Position numbers and translations under genes: made by a program. Positions 34,886 to 45,867 of a DNA stretch of 64,000 nt are shown in pieces; position 1 is the first letter of the stretch; each line of letters starts with the position of its first letter. The DNA comes from Nitrospiraceae bacterium UBA6905 (GTDB lineage: Bacteria; Nitrospirota; Thermodesulfovibrionia; Thermodesulfovibrionales; UBA6898): NCBI GenBank assembly GCA_002451165.1, contig DKBH01000005.1, forward strand, positions 4,707-68,706, read 5' to 3'. A model generated the notes under the pieces. It saw only the letters and a list, made by a program, of their open reading frames with translations, was not told the DNA's origin and did no database searches.

Positions 34886-37021
34886 CTAGCGGCGTATCCT
34901 GAGCACGCCCTCCATCTGGCTGATCTTATGCATGAGCAGCTTGAGCTGGCTGAGGTCCTTTACCTCGATGATAAGCGTGATATGACCCTTTTTGTCCTGC
35001 GTCGACGTTGCTTCGAGATGGGCGATATTGATGTTGAACGAAGAAACGAGCGCGCTGAGGTTCGCCAGGATGCCAGGTTTATCAATGGTCTCGACGAACA
35101 TTTTGGTGCTGGCGGTCTGATCTGGAGCAGGCTGCCACTCCACATCGACCAGCCGCGCATCCCCAGAGGCCAGCCGGTCAAGGTTCGAACAATCCTTTCG
35201 GTGGATAGTCACGCCTTTGCCGATGGTAACAAAACCGACGAGATCATCTCCCGGGATGGGAAAACAGCACTTGCCGGTGTGATACAGGATATTGTCGACG
35301 CCCTTGATGCTTATGCCTTTATGCTCCCTTGCCGATTTCCGTATTTTGACCGTCTCTTCCTCGGCTGCCTCCTTCTCCGGTTTGAGTCTGTTGATCACTT
35401 GATGCGGCGTGATCTTGCCGAATCCTACAGAGACAAAGAGTTCCTCGAGCGTACCGACGCCGAGCGCCTTGGCAACGGCAAGGATTTCATCGGACTTCAT
35501 GAGCGTATTGCTCATGCCATGCTTCCTGAATTCATTCTCGAGAAGCTTGATGCCGAGCTCCACGGACCGTGCATTCTCCTCTGCCTTGATCCACTGTTTT
35601 ATCCTTGATTTCGCACGCTGGGTAACAACGAACTTAAGCCAATCCCTGCTCGGTCCATGTGAGGAAGACGTGATGATCTCCACCGTATCGCCGTTACGCA
35701 ATTTGTAGCGGAGGGGGACGATCTTGCCGTTGATCCGCGCGCCAACGCACCGATGGCCGATCTGCGTGTGGATGCCGTAAGCAAAATCCACCGGCGTGGA
35801 GCCGAGCGGCATCTCCTTGACCTCACCTTTCGGCGTAAAAACATAGACGACCTCGGGGACCACCTCGCCTTTGACCGCCTCAAGAAAATCGACGGCGTTC
35901 GGAACTTCTTTCTGCACCTGCACCAGATCGCGGAGCCAGGAGATATACTTGCTGCTCCGGTCATCGATCGCGCCCTTCTCCTTGTATTTCCAGTGAGAAG
36001 CGATTCCTTCTTCGGCAAGGCGGTGCATCTCTTCTGTACGGATCTGGAACTCGACCCGCTCGCCTTTGGGGCCGATGACGGTCGTATGCAGCGACTGGTA
36101 CATATTGGATTTGGGAACGCCGATATAATCCTTGAATCTTCCCGGTATGGGTGTCCAGAGGGAGTGGATAACACCGAGAATTGCATAACAGTTCGCCTTG
36201 TTGTCCGTTATGATCCTTATGCCGATGACGTCATGAATCTGGTCAAAGGTGATCCGCTGTTTCTGCATTTTCTGGTAGATGCCGTAGAAATGCTTGACCC
36301 TGCCCGTTACCCTGCCCGGAAGCCCTTCCTCCCGCAGCTTCTTCTCAACCAATTCCCTGACCTCGGTAATATAGCCTTCCTGCTCCTCGCGGCGCTTGGC
36401 GACTTTCCGTTCCAGTTCCTCATAAAGCTGCGGCATGAGATATTTGAAGCTCAGATCCTCCAGTTCCGTCTTGAGCCATCCGATGCCCAGCCGGTTTGCG
36501 ATCGGCGCATAGATCTCCAGTGTTTCAGCGGCGATGCGCTGCTGTTTGTTCTCGGGCAGGAATCCGAGAGTCCGCATGTTATGGAGCCGGTCAGCGAATT
36601 TTATCAGCATGACCCGGATGTCCTCGGACATGGCGAGGAGCATCTTGCGGAAGTTCTCAGCCTGTGCCTCCTGCTTCGTACGGAATTCCACCTTCGCGAG
36701 CTTGGTAAGCCCCTTCACGATAAAGGCGATCTCCTTGCCGAAGATAGTTCTGATGTCCTCTTGTGAGACTTCTGCATCTTCTACGGTGTCATGAAGCAGT
36801 CCCGATGCGATGGAAAGCGTATCCATTCTCATATCAGCGAGGATATAGGCAACGGCGAGGGGGTGGTGGATATACGGAGATCCTTCGCTCCTCTTCTGGC
36901 TGCAATGTGCTTCGCGGGAAAAATGATATGCACGCTGCATTGAGATGAGGTCTGCATCAGGGCTGTACGAACGGACCTTATCGAGCAGGCCGGTAAGCGA
37001 AAGGGAAGGGATTTTCGGCAT
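34886..37021 (-). CDS. RelA/SpoT-type (p)ppGpp synthetase/hydrolase
   Basis: Long Rsh protein controlling the stringent response. It contains an HD hydrolase domain with intact HDTVED (~75), a synthetase domain (GRVKHFYGIYQKMQ; RIITDN; PKSNMYQSLHTTVIGP), a TGS domain (VYVFTPKGEVKEMPLGSTPVDFAY, shown in part), a helical region, the CCFPIPGDDLVGF zinc-finger-like segment and a C-terminal ACT domain. 711 residues. The intact HD motif suggests both activities, as in SpoT or Rel rather than E. coli RelA. Confidence 0.95.
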   Translation of the reverse strand: MPKIPSLSLTGLLDKVRSYSPDADLISMQRAYHFSREAHCSQKRSEGSPYIHHPLAVAYILADMRMDTLSIASGLLHDTVEDAEVSQEDIRTIFGKEIAFIVKGLTKLAKVEFRTKQEAQAENFRKMLLAMSEDIRVMLIKFADRLHNMRTLGFLPENKQQRIAAETLEIYAPIANRLGIGWLKTELEDLSFKYLMPQLYEELERKVAKRREEQEGYITEVRELVEKKLREEGLPGRVTGRVKHFYGIYQKMQKQRITFDQIHDVIGIRIITDNKANCYAILGVIHSLWTPIPGRFKDYIGVPKSNMYQSLHTTVIGPKGERVEFQIRTEEMHRLAEEGIASHWKYKEKGAIDDRSSKYISWLRDLVQVQKEVPNAVDFLEAVKGEVVPEVVYVFTPKGEVKEMPLGSTPVDFAYGIHTQIGHRCVGARINGKIVPLRYKLRNGDTVEIITSSSHGPSRDWLKFVVTQRAKSRIKQWIKAEENARSVELGIKLLENEFRKHGMSNTLMKSDEILAVAKALGVGTLEELFVSVGFGKITPHQVINRLKPEKEAAEEETVKIRKSAREHKGISIKGVDNILYHTGKCCFPIPGDDLVGFVTIGKGVTIHRKDCSNLDRLASGDARLVDVEWQPAPDQTASTKMFVETIDKPGILANLSALVSSFNINIAHLEATSTQDKKGHITLIIEVKDLSQLKLLMHKISQMEGVLRIRR

Positions 37022-37114
37022 ACTTTATTATACTGTGAAAACGTGAGCGCTGAACAGTAAGCGCTGAAAAACGCAGGGAAACGTGCTGCACCTTCTCTTC
37101 GATCATTTCACGAC

Positions 37115-38887
37115 CTATGCCGAGGGGCGGAGTCCCTTGAGCACCAGCTGGAGATATCTGTTGCCATTCCACTCATTATATGCCGGCGAAAAAGCTGCGT
37201 CATAGGGTACGGTCGGGACAAGATCATCGATCAGACAGCCCATATCAAAACCTATTGCGTTCAGGGAGAGCGGACCATGCTTCATTTTCAATTTCAGATG
37301 TCTGCTCCCCACCACCTTCGGTCCGATCACTTCGAGGTTTTTCGCTCCGAGGAGCGGCTCCGGGTTGCCGTGTCCGAAAGGTTCGAGCATTTCCAGCTCC
37401 TTCATGAGAGCGGTAGTCACGTCGGCAAGCGTTACGGCGGCGTGGATCTCGATCGGAAGTTCCCTGTCCGCATCGGCGGTGTCACGCCGGAAAATATCCG
37501 TCATCCGCCGCTCAAAGGCAGGCAGGTCTGCGGTCCGGAGCTTCAAACCGGCAGCCTGCTTGTGCCCGCCAAACGACAGGAGAAGGTCCCTGCACTGTTC
37601 AAGCCCCCTGCAGATATCGAATGCGGGTATGCTGCGCGCAGATCCTTTGGCAATCCCGCCCTCTATCGCGAATATGAACGCAGGACGATGATACGCCTCG
37701 ACCATCTTCGCGGCTACGATGCCGAGCACGCCTTGATGCCATGCCTCCTGTGCGAGCATGATAACGCCATCAGCATCAGATCGCTGCATCTGCTCGATGG
37801 CACCCTGATACACGTTTTCTTCGATACGCTGCCGTTCCCCGTTCAGCTGTTCGAGCCATGCGGCCAGCTCGTCTGCTTCATTCTCCTCTTCTGCAAGAAG
37901 AAGACGCACCACGTCATGCGCCGCGGCGATCCTTCCCGCCGCGTTTATCCGCGGCACCAGGGTATAGGACAAGAGCCCTGCCTTCATCCTCCTGCCATCA
38001 AGCCCGGCAGTCTGCTTCAGTGCCTGCAGCCCGCGGCGGTTCCCGCTTTGGATATAGGGCAGCGCATCTCGTACCATGATTCTGTTGTCGCCCACGAGGG
38101 GTACAACGTCCGCTACCGTGCCTAGCGCAGCAAGATCGAGCAGGGGGAAAAGGTCATCAGGCGAGAACCCGAGGTCCTTGTCTGCAGCCATGGCCTGTGC
38201 AAGCTTGAAGGCAAGTCCTGCGCCGCAGAGGACCGTAAGGTGTGAAAGGTGAGGTGACAGTTTGGGGTTGATCACGGCAACAGCCTTCGGGACCATGAAA
38301 TCCTGCGGAGCTTCTTCCCTCTGCCCCTTGCCCCCGTCCCCTTGCCCGTTAATGACCGGTTCATGATGATCCGTAATGATCACATCGATGCCCCGCTCTC
38401 GTGCACGCTCCACGGCCTCGAAGGAGCTGATGCCGCAATCAACGGTGAGGATGAGCCGAGCGCCCTCCTTTTCTGCTGCCGCAACGCCCGCTGCATGGAA
38501 CCCGTATCCGTGGAGCATACGGTGCGGGATAAAGTATCGGACATCCAGACCGGCCTTCCTGAGTGCACTTACCGCGATTGACGTCGCCGTGAGGCCGTCA
38601 GCGTCATAATCGCCGTGTACGAGAACCTTCTCCCCCCGCTGCTGTGCAACATGTATCCGTTTGATCGCTTCTGTCATGCCCGGCAGCTCAAAGGGGTCTG
38701 AGAGCCCCGTACGGCTCGGATACAGAAAATCTCGGACAGCGTCAGCTGTCCGGATGCCGCGGTTGATCAGGATCTGGGCGAAGACCCTGGATATGGACGC
38801 AGTTCGTGACAGATATGCGAGATATTCTGTGTTGGTCCTGTTTACAAGCCAGCGCGGGTACATGAACGCAACGTCAGGAGGCGACAC
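37115..38887 (-). CDS. recJ: Single-stranded-DNA-specific exonuclease RecJ
   Basis: 5'-3' ssDNA exonuclease in recombination and mismatch repair. DHH-family motifs: VHGDYDADGLTATS (motif I), VDCGISS, IITDHHEP (DHH), then DHHA1 (FGGHKQAAGLKLR) and an OB-like C-terminus. The start may be GTG 38887 (590 residues) or ATG 38863 (582); neither has a good ribosome site. It follows secF closely. Confidence 0.94.
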   Translation of the reverse strand: MSPPDVAFMYPRWLVNRTNTEYLAYLSRTASISRVFAQILINRGIRTADAVRDFLYPSRTGLSDPFELPGMTEAIKRIHVAQQRGEKVLVHGDYDADGLTATSIAVSALRKAGLDVRYFIPHRMLHGYGFHAAGVAAAEKEGARLILTVDCGISSFEAVERARERGIDVIITDHHEPVINGQGDGGKGQREEAPQDFMVPKAVAVINPKLSPHLSHLTVLCGAGLAFKLAQAMAADKDLGFSPDDLFPLLDLAALGTVADVVPLVGDNRIMVRDALPYIQSGNRRGLQALKQTAGLDGRRMKAGLLSYTLVPRINAAGRIAAAHDVVRLLLAEEENEADELAAWLEQLNGERQRIEENVYQGAIEQMQRSDADGVIMLAQEAWHQGVLGIVAAKMVEAYHRPAFIFAIEGGIAKGSARSIPAFDICRGLEQCRDLLLSFGGHKQAAGLKLRTADLPAFERRMTDIFRRDTADADRELPIEIHAAVTLADVTTALMKELEMLEPFGHGNPEPLLGAKNLEVIGPKVVGSRHLKLKMKHGPLSLNAIGFDMGCLIDDLVPTVPYDAAFSPAYNEWNGNRYLQLVLKGLRPSA

Positions 38888-38948
38888 CCCGTATCCGTGA
38901 TGGGAGGGTACATTTGCAGAATCCGGCAGCGCGCAGCAACCCCGGACA

Positions 38949-39860
38949 CTATTTTTTCCTCAGGGGTCTGTTGCCTCCCCAGAGAAGTACAATCGGACTC
39001 GCAACAAAGACCGATGAGTAGGTGCCGACCACAACGCCGAGGATCATGGCAAGGGCAAAGTCATGAATGACCTCGCCGCCAAAAAAGAAGAGCGCGATCG
39101 ATGTGAGCAGGACGGTAAGAGACGTAACTATGGTCCGGGAAAGCACCTCATTAATGCTCAGGTTCATCACGCTCTCTACCGAGTCCTTGAGCCTGCTGCG
39201 CAGATTCTCCCTGATCCTGTCAAAGACAACGACCGTGTCCGTGAGGGAATATCCTGCAATGGTCAGGAGCGCCGTAACGAGGATAAGGTTGATCTCCTTG
39301 CCGAGCAGGAAGAAAACACAGAGCACGGCGAGGACATCATGAAAGGTTGCAACCGTGGCCCCTACGGCAAAGTTGAGCTTGAACCGGATGGCGATATAAA
39401 TAAGGATGCCGATCGTCGCCACGACAATGGCCATGCCGGCGTCTGCGCGCAGCTTCCCGCCTACCTTGGGGCCGATCTCCGTAGTCGAGTCAACAACGAA
39501 CCGGTTGTCGGGGAGTTTCTGGCTGATCGCCGCTGTTATCTGCTCTGATATTTTGCCGAGCTGGATCTCGATGTTCTTTGCCCTGATCAGGATCTTATTT
39601 GAACCGGTAAGCTCCTGCAGGTCAAAGTCCTTCACACCTCCGTCCTCAAGCGCCTTCCGGATATCATGGACCTTGACCGGCTTTTCGAACTTGAGCTGGA
39701 CCGCTGTCCCGCCGGCAAAGTCAATGCCGAGATTAGCCTTGCCCGTCGCGATCTGGACGATCGCAAAGATGCCGACAAGCGAAATAATACCCGAGATAAC
39801 AAAGGCTATGTTCCGTTTGCCGAGAAAGTCTATTTTTGTGTTCTTGATAATCTCTATCAT
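38949..39860 (-). CDS. secF: Protein translocase subunit SecF
   Basis: 303-residue partner of SecD using the proton gradient to finish secretion. N-terminal helix, periplasmic domain with GIDFAGGTAVQLKF, then the RND-type helices with YSLTDTVVVFDRIREN. Starts 8 bases after secD. Confidence 0.96.
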   Translation of the reverse strand: MIEIIKNTKIDFLGKRNIAFVISGIISLVGIFAIVQIATGKANLGIDFAGGTAVQLKFEKPVKVHDIRKALEDGGVKDFDLQELTGSNKILIRAKNIEIQLGKISEQITAAISQKLPDNRFVVDSTTEIGPKVGGKLRADAGMAIVVATIGILIYIAIRFKLNFAVGATVATFHDVLAVLCVFFLLGKEINLILVTALLTIAGYSLTDTVVVFDRIRENLRSRLKDSVESVMNLSINEVLSRTIVTSLTVLLTSIALFFFGGEVIHDFALAMILGVVVGTYSSVFVASPIVLLWGGNRPLRKK

Positions 39861-39868
39861 GGCGCCTC

Positions 39869-41491
39869 CTAAATGCTCAGCTTCTTGACTTCGCGACGGG
39901 AGTTGATGAGGTCAAAGACCGATTTCGTCCCGATGAGCGCTGTATACAGGTTGATCATAACACCGAGACTCAGCGTGACGGCGAAGCCCTTGATCGGCCC
40001 GGTGCCGAACTGAAACAGCACGGCTGCCGTAATCAAGGTGGTAACATGCGAATCAAAGATGGTCCAGAACGCCTTTTTGTAACCGGAATCTACCGCTGAG
40101 CGCGGTGTTTTTCCCGCCCGCAGTTCGTCGCGCATTCGTTCGAACATGAGCACATTCGAGTCGACGGCCATACCGATCGCCAGAATGACACCGGCGATAC
40201 CGGGAAGCGTCAGGGTTGCATTCAAGGACGCCATAGCCCCGAAGAGCAGTATGATGTTCAGCAGCAGGGCGAAGTCGGCAATGATACCGGACAGCCGGTA
40301 ATAGAGGATCATGAAGAGAGCGACCGCTATCGTGCCGGCAATGCCGGCTATCTTTCCCGCCTCGATGGAGTCGCTGCCGAGCGACGGGCCGACGGTAACG
40401 TTCTGGAGCATCTTGAGCGGTGCCGGAAGTGCGCCGGCCTTCAGCACGATGCTCAGGTCCTTCGCCTCCTCCATGCTGAAACTGCCGGTGATCTGGGCAT
40501 TGCCGCCGGAAATCCGCTCCTGGATCACCGGTGCGGAATAGACCGTATTATCAAGGATGATCGCCATCCGTTTCTTCACATTCGCCGCCGTGATCTCCTC
40601 AAATCTCTTCGCCCCTTCGGGATTGAACGCAATCGAGACATGGGGCGTGCTGAACTGCGTGTCAAGCGTTACTTTGGCCTCGCTCAGGAGCGCGCCGGTC
40701 AGCGCTGTTTCCTTCTTCAGAAGAATGGGGAACTTGACAACGGCACCCGTCTCCCTGTTCACCTTTTTCTCGAACAATATCTGGTCGCCTTCCGGTATCT
40801 TTCCGGAGAATTGCTCAAGGATTTTTTCCTCGTCTCCGGGCGCTATGGAAGACGGCAGCTGAGCGGCAACAGGTGATTCGTCGTCAACGATCTTAAACTC
40901 AAGCAGGGCGGTCTTGCCGATCAGATCGATCGCCCGCCTGGGGTCTTTCACCCCCGGAAGCTGCACCACAATCTCGTTAGTGCCCTGCCGGTGTATCGTC
41001 GGCTCTGCAACACCGAACTGGTCGATCCTGTTCCGGATGGTCTCGAGCGCCTGATCGGCCGCGTTGTCCTTAATGAAGCTCTTTTCCTTGTCATTCATCC
41101 GCAGGACGATCATTTGCCCTGTCGTCGATATGTCCAGATTGCTATAGCCTTCCTTCAGCGCGGTAAGGACATCCTGCCCTGCAGAAGTCACCTCGATATC
41201 CAGGCCGTTCTTCTTCACCTCTGTCTGCAGTTTCTTCTTCTGGAGCATCTCCCTGATCGTGAAGGCATAGCGCTCAACGGTCGACTCGACCGCCTTGTCC
41301 GCTTCTACTTCGAAGACCAGATGCAGTCCTCCCTGCAGATCAAGACCGAGCACAATACCCCTGCTGGGCATGTTCTTCTGCCACCACTCCGGCATGCTCT
41401 TGAACAGCGGAGTATTGGGGAGAAAGAAAACGATAGCTAACGCAACAGCCACCCCAATAAACAGGAATCTCCAGAAAATACTCTTCTTCAT
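39869..41491 (-). CDS. secD: Protein translocase subunit SecD
   Basis: 540 residues. N-terminal membrane helix, then [18 protein letters not shown], a large periplasmic P1 domain ([20 protein letters not shown], in part), and five C-terminal helices with [20 protein letters not shown]. Second gene of yajC-secD-secF. Confidence 0.96.
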   Translation of the reverse strand: MKKSIFWRFLFIGVAVALAIVFFLPNTPLFKSMPEWWQKNMPSRGIVLGLDLQGGLHLVFEVEADKAVESTVERYAFTIREMLQKKKLQTEVKKNGLDIEVTSAGQDVLTALKEGYSNLDISTTGQMIVLRMNDKEKSFIKDNAADQALETIRNRIDQFGVAEPTIHRQGTNEIVVQLPGVKDPRRAIDLIGKTALLEFKIVDDESPVAAQLPSSIAPGDEEKILEQFSGKIPEGDQILFEKKVNRETGAVVKFPILLKKETALTGALLSEAKVTLDTQFSTPHVSIAFNPEGAKRFEEITAANVKKRMAIILDNTVYSAPVIQERISGGNAQITGSFSMEEAKDLSIVLKAGALPAPLKMLQNVTVGPSLGSDSIEAGKIAGIAGTIAVALFMILYYRLSGIIADFALLLNIILLFGAMASLNATLTLPGIAGVILAIGMAVDSNVLMFERMRDELRAGKTPRSAVDSGYKKAFWTIFDSHVTTLITAAVLFQFGTGPIKGFAVTLSLGVMINLYTALIGTKSVFDLINSRREVKKLSI

Positions 41492-41568
41492 GAAACCTCC
41501 ACAATCAGACCGATAATTTCAAAAAAAACAATTTAGTTCAGGCGCTGCATGAACTGCAGGCCGGGCTG

Positions 41569-41895
41569 CTATTCTTCCTCTTCCGTCCTTACGGCGGCGA
41601 TGTATGCTTTGCCGTACTTTACCTTGACGTTCTCGGAGATCTTCAGGACGACAGTATTGGTCTTCACTTCCTCAACGACGCCGTATTCACCACCGGATGT
41701 GATCACCTTATCCCCTTTTTTTAAATTCTCCAGCATGGCCTTGTGCTCTTTCGCCCGTTTCTGCTGGGGTCTGATAAGCATGAAATAGAAGATCACGAAG
41801 ATAAGGATGAGGGGGAGAAACCCGATCAGACCGCCTCCCGCTCCCTGGCCAGCCTGCGGATTCGGGCCCATAGCATATGCCAATCCTGTCAGCAT
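41569..41895 (-). CDS. yajC: Preprotein translocase accessory subunit YajC
   Basis: 108 residues. One membrane helix (FLPLILIFVIFYFMLIRPQQ) and the conserved cytosolic part LKKGDKVITSGGEYGVVEEV. First gene of the yajC-secD-secF-recJ run, divergent from rpmH. Confidence 0.95.
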   Translation of the reverse strand: MLTGLAYAMGPNPQAGQGAGGGLIGFLPLILIFVIFYFMLIRPQQKRAKEHKAMLENLKKGDKVITSGGEYGVVEEVKTNTVVLKISENVKVKYGKAYIAAVRTEEEE

Positions 41896-42042
41896 GATAC
41901 ACCTCCGTACAAAAATTAATCTGTTACTATACCTTCTTCAGGACCAAATTATCAAGCAGACAACCGGCGCAATATCCGCTTCGGTCCATGGTCACCGCAG
42001 ACGTTAACGCCACGAAAATATCCCCCGTCCGGTCCGCTGAGC

Positions 42043-42072
42043 TTGACATTCCCAAAAATATCCAGGTATACT
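42043..42072 (+). promoter_or_regulatory. rpmH promoter
   Basis: TTGACA (42043-42048), 18-base spacer, TATACT (42067-42072), 20 bases before the rpmH ATG. The rest of the ~197-base yajC/rpmH gap shows no gene. Confidence 0.65.
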
Positions 42073-42092
42073 TTTCGCTCAGGTAAAACCGT

Positions 42093-42233
42093 ATGGGCAC
42101 ATATACAACATTTCATCCGCACACGAAAAAAAAGAAGAAGACACACGGCTTTCTCGTGAGAATGAGCACTGTCGGCGGCCGTAACGTAATCAGGAGAAGA
42201 AGAAAAAAAGGACGGAAACGACTGGCTGTTTGA
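42093..42233 (+). CDS. rpmH: 50S ribosomal protein L34
   Basis: 46 residues. The core [20 protein letters not shown] and tail KGRKRLAV are L34. The N-terminus ([15 protein letters not shown]) departs from the common KRTYQPSKRKR form. It precedes rnpA, yidD, yidC and mnmE in the classical origin-side order. Confidence 0.95.
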   Translation: MGTYTTFHPHTKKKKKTHGFLVRMSTVGGRNVIRRRRKKGRKRLAV

Positions 42234-42598
42234 AGAGGCTCTTTCTTCAATCCCTGACTCGAAAGAGCGAATTCAAGACCGTATTTGAGCAGGGCCGGAA
42301 ATTTCCATCGCAGCACCTTATCCTTTACGTACTGCCAAACCGCCTCGGTCACAGCAGGCTCGGTCTTGTCGTAGGCAAAAGAGTCGGCAATGCGGTCGTC
42401 CGGAACAGGGTAAAACGCCGCCTCAGGGAAATCTTCCGGAAGCTCTTCGCAGAGCATGCGCTGTGCCATGATATTGTTGTGGTTGCCAGAAGCACGGCCC
42501 CTGAGGCTGAGGTTTTGGCCTTGGACAAGAGCATACGCCGGATCATAGCCGGACTGAACCATGAAGAAACTGTTACTCGCAACCATTCAGCTCTATAA
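42230..42598 (+). CDS. rnpA: Ribonuclease P protein component
   Basis: Protein subunit of RNase P for tRNA 5' maturation. The RNR signature [15 protein letters not shown] and N-terminal [16 protein letters not shown] are clear. Starts with TTG 42230, overlapping the rpmH stop (TTGA), so translation is coupled. 122 residues. Confidence 0.95.
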   Translation: MKRLFLQSLTRKSEFKTVFEQGRKFPSQHLILYVLPNRLGHSRLGLVVGKRVGNAVVRNRVKRRLREIFRKLFAEHALCHDIVVVARSTAPEAEVLALDKSIRRIIAGLNHEETVTRNHSAL

Positions 42599-42770
42599 AT
42601 ACACCCTGTCGCCGCTGCTGCCTTCAAGCTGCAGGTTCACACCAAGCTGTTCGGAGTACGCACGGGAAGCGATCTGCAAATATGGCGCCCTGAAGGGATC
42701 CGTCCTTGCCGCTCGCAGGATTCTGAAATGCAACCCCTTCCATGAGGGCGGGTTTGACCCGGTAAAATAA
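42561..42770 (+). CDS. yidD: Membrane protein insertion efficiency factor YidD
   Basis: 69 residues. Amphipathic start then the family motif [20 protein letters not shown] and [12 protein letters not shown]. Overlaps rnpA and sits just before yidC. Confidence 0.95.
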   Translation: MKKLLLATIQLYKYTLSPLLPSSCRFTPSCSEYAREAICKYGALKGSVLAARRILKCNPFHEGGFDPVK

Positions 42771-42773
42771 CCT

Positions 42774-44342
42774 ATGGATAAGAGAACGGTCATAGCTGTC
42801 GTACTTTCCTTTCTCGTTATTGTGGGATATCAGTTCCTCTTTTCCACCCGGCAACCGCACAGCCCGGAACAGAAACCGGTGCCGCAGAAAACCATTGATA
42901 CAGCACCTCCGGCTGCGCCGGCGAGACCTGTCGCGGAGACCGTCGCGGCAGAGGAACGGGAGATTACGGTCGAAAACAGCCTTTATAGGGCGGTCTTCAC
43001 CTCACGGGGCGGCACGATCAAGTTATGGATGATCAAGCAATATAAAGATAAGAACGGCCAGGATGTCGTACTGCTTAAGAAGCCCGGAATAGTTCGCCCG
43101 ATAGGCATAGGCGGAGACAGCTCCTTTGATCTTGCAAATGTGAATTTTTCGGTGACGGGGGCAAACCTTGCGTTAGACTCTACCCAGAGGCAGGGATCGC
43201 TGGTTTTTGAATATGCGAAGGATGGGAAGTCCGTACGCAGGACCTACACGTTTTTTGCTGACACCTATAAGGTAGATCTTGTTGATGAGGTCTCAGGTCT
43301 CGGTGAGTACTGGATAACCCTCGGCAGTGACCTGGGAATCTTTGAAAAAGACCCTTCGGTGCACGTCGGGCCCATACTGCTGAGCGGCAATGATCTTACA
43401 GAGCTGAAGGCATCCGATCTGAAGGAGCCGAAATCCTTCCGCGAGAACGTGAAATGGATCGCACAGGAGGATAAATATTTCTTCTCGGCGCTGGTGCCGG
43501 GATCACCCGTTGAAGAAGCTCGGGCGCTCCTCGTGCAGGATTCGCCAATCATTGCGTTTAAGGCAAAAGAGGGCAGGCAGGTATTCCATCTGTATGCCGG
43601 ACCGAAGGAGCATGACCGGCTTGCGGCTCTGCAGCTCGGGCTAGAGCATATCATAGACTACGGCTTCTTCTCGATCATTGCCCGCCCTCTCTTCTGGGTG
43701 CTCAAATTCTTCAATAACTTCCTCGGTAACTATGGCTGGTCGATCATCATGATCACGATTGCGACTAGAATACCCTTTATTCCACTCATCAGTAAGAGCC
43801 AGAAATCGATGAAAAAGCTCCAGGAAATCCAGCCCAAGATGAACGAGATCAAGGAAAAGTACAAGAAAGACGCCCAGAAGATGCAGAAGGAGATGATGGA
43901 GCTCTATAAGAAGCATAAGGTGAGTCCTCTCGGAGGGTGCCTGCCGATGCTGCTGCAAATTCCGGTATTCTTCGCCCTCTACAAGGTGCTGCTCATTTCG
44001 ATAGAGCTGCGGGGCGCTCCATTCATGCTCTGGATCACCGACCTCTCGGCTCCCGACACGCTGTTCGGCCACATTCCTGCTTCACTGCCCCTCATCGGAG
44101 GATTCGCCCTGGGGCCGCTCCCCATCCTCATGGGACTGACCATGCTGATACAGCAGAAAATGACCCCCTCCAGCATGGATCCGAAGCAGGCAAGGATGAT
44201 GCTGATGATGCCGGTCATCTTCACCTTCATGTTCTTGAACTTTGCGTCAGGCCTGGTACTTTACTGGCTCGTGAGCAACATTCTGGGAATCATCCAGCAG
44301 ATATTCGTCAACAGAAACCTCGCAAAAGAACAGGCAGGGTAA
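42774..44342 (+). CDS. yidC: Membrane protein insertase YidC
   Basis: 522 residues. N-terminal helix (VIAVVLSFLVIVGYQFLFST), a large periplasmic beta domain (~60-310) as in Gram-negative YidC, and five C-terminal helices with the cytosolic KKHKVSPLGGCLPMLLQIPV region. Begins three bases after yidD. Confidence 0.96.
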   Translation: MDKRTVIAVVLSFLVIVGYQFLFSTRQPHSPEQKPVPQKTIDTAPPAAPARPVAETVAAEEREITVENSLYRAVFTSRGGTIKLWMIKQYKDKNGQDVVLLKKPGIVRPIGIGGDSSFDLANVNFSVTGANLALDSTQRQGSLVFEYAKDGKSVRRTYTFFADTYKVDLVDEVSGLGEYWITLGSDLGIFEKDPSVHVGPILLSGNDLTELKASDLKEPKSFRENVKWIAQEDKYFFSALVPGSPVEEARALLVQDSPIIAFKAKEGRQVFHLYAGPKEHDRLAALQLGLEHIIDYGFFSIIARPLFWVLKFFNNFLGNYGWSIIMITIATRIPFIPLISKSQKSMKKLQEIQPKMNEIKEKYKKDAQKMQKEMMELYKKHKVSPLGGCLPMLLQIPVFFALYKVLLISIELRGAPFMLWITDLSAPDTLFGHIPASLPLIGGFALGPLPILMGLTMLIQQKMTPSSMDPKQARMMLMMPVIFTFMFLNFASGLVLYWLVSNILGIIQQIFVNRNLAKEQAG

Positions 44343-44420
44343 CTCGCCGTTCATAGTTCCCCGTTCTTGGTCTGCAGACTTGCTCCCTCTTTTATATAAT
44401 GAGATTATGGGTTCAGCGTT

Positions 44421-45824
44421 ATGGGTAAACAACATCGTCCTATGAACCTTGGCGACGATACCATTGCAGCCATCTCAACGCCAATCGGCCCAGGGGGGAT
44501 CGGCATCGTACGAATGTCCGGGCCGGCAGCCACGACCATAGCAGACAGCATGTTCCGCGCCCGAAATGGGACATTGGCTTCGGCGTTGCCGTCGCACCGG
44601 ATGGTCTACGGCAGGATCACAGATCCGGCCGATGGAAAGACGGTGGATGAAGCTCTGGTAACGTTTATGAGGGCGCCGAACACCTATACACGGGAGGACG
44701 TCGTCGAGATAAGCTGTCATGGCGGTATGCTAGCGGTCAGGAACGTACTGGAACTCGTGATCCGACAAGGCGCGCGGCTTGCAGAGCCGGGTGAGTTCAC
44801 CAAAAGGGCATTTCTGAACGGAAGGCTGAATCTCGATCAGGCAGAGGCGGTTCTTGATATCATCAATGCGAAGACCGAAGAGGGATTGAGAATCGCCGCC
44901 GAACAGCTGCGGGGAGACCTGACGAAGAAGCTTTCGGAGATCCGCGCACGGTTGATAGAGATCAGCGCGTTAGTCGAGGCGTATATTGATTTTCCCGAAG
45001 AAGAGATAGAACATGCTTCGAAAGAAGATATTCTGGACCGTCTTACCGCGACCATCGCACAGATCAAGAAGCTCGCGGAAACCTTTCATGATGCCCGTTT
45101 CTTTCGGGAAGGGCTATCCGTCGCGATCGTCGGCAGACCGAATGTCGGCAAATCATCACTGCTGAATGTCCTGCTGCAGAAAGACCGTGCCATCGTAACT
45201 GCCCTCCCCGGTACAACGCGCGATCTGATCGAGGATTACCTGAACATCAACGGTCTGCCGGTAAGGATCACCGACACGGCGGGTATCAGGAACTCGCACG
45301 AGCTCATTGAACAGGAAGGCATCAGAAGAAGCCTGCAGGCAATAGAAGATGCAGACTTCGTTGTAGCCCTCTTCGATGGCAGCGAACCACTCGGACATGA
45401 GGACCATGACCTTATGACGATACTCAGTGGTAAGCGTGCTGTTGCGGTCATCAGCAAGGCAGACCTCCCGCAGAAGATCTCGTTAGATCCGATTACGGCG
45501 GGAGGATTGCCGCACCTGCATCTTTCTGTTGTCAGCGGTCAGGGCGTCGAGGAGCTCAAACGCCACATCTTCGCGTCGCATCTCGGCGGATGGGAAGGAG
45601 AACGCCATGGCGTCGTTGTAACGAACATGCGCCATAAGTCAGCCCTTGACCGGGCAGCAGTCTCATTGGAACATGCCGTCGCCCTCCTGTCACGGGGTGA
45701 GCCCCTCGAACTCATGGTGATCGAAATGCGGAGCGCTCTCGACAGAATCGGAGAGATCACCGGCGCCGTAACGAGTGATGATATTCTTAATGTCATATTC
45801 AGCAGCTTCTGTATCGGCAAGTAA
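44421..45824 (+). CDS. mnmE: tRNA modification GTPase MnmE
   Basis: With MnmG, modifies U34 of certain tRNAs. The N-terminal THF-binding domain (TIAAISTPIGPGGIGIVRMS) and the G domain GRPNVGKSSLLN, GTTRDL, DTAGIR are present. The invariant C-terminal CIGK ends the protein. 467 residues from ATG 44421; ATG 44442 is nearer the usual start. A TATAAT lies at 44395-44400. Confidence 0.95.
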   Translation: MGKQHRPMNLGDDTIAAISTPIGPGGIGIVRMSGPAATTIADSMFRARNGTLASALPSHRMVYGRITDPADGKTVDEALVTFMRAPNTYTREDVVEISCHGGMLAVRNVLELVIRQGARLAEPGEFTKRAFLNGRLNLDQAEAVLDIINAKTEEGLRIAAEQLRGDLTKKLSEIRARLIEISALVEAYIDFPEEEIEHASKEDILDRLTATIAQIKKLAETFHDARFFREGLSVAIVGRPNVGKSSLLNVLLQKDRAIVTALPGTTRDLIEDYLNINGLPVRITDTAGIRNSHELIEQEGIRRSLQAIEDADFVVALFDGSEPLGHEDHDLMTILSGKRAVAVISKADLPQKISLDPITAGGLPHLHLSVVSGQGVEELKRHIFASHLGGWEGERHGVVVTNMRHKSALDRAAVSLEHAVALLSRGEPLELMVIEMRSALDRIGEITGAVTSDDILNVIFSSFCIGK

Positions 45825-45867
45825 AGATGCTATCATGGTAACAACACCACGCGCTCAGGAGGCATAC

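Noticed and set aside
42113..42586. 157-codon minus frame opposite rpmH and rnpA
   Set aside because: Shadow of two certain genes on the other strand.
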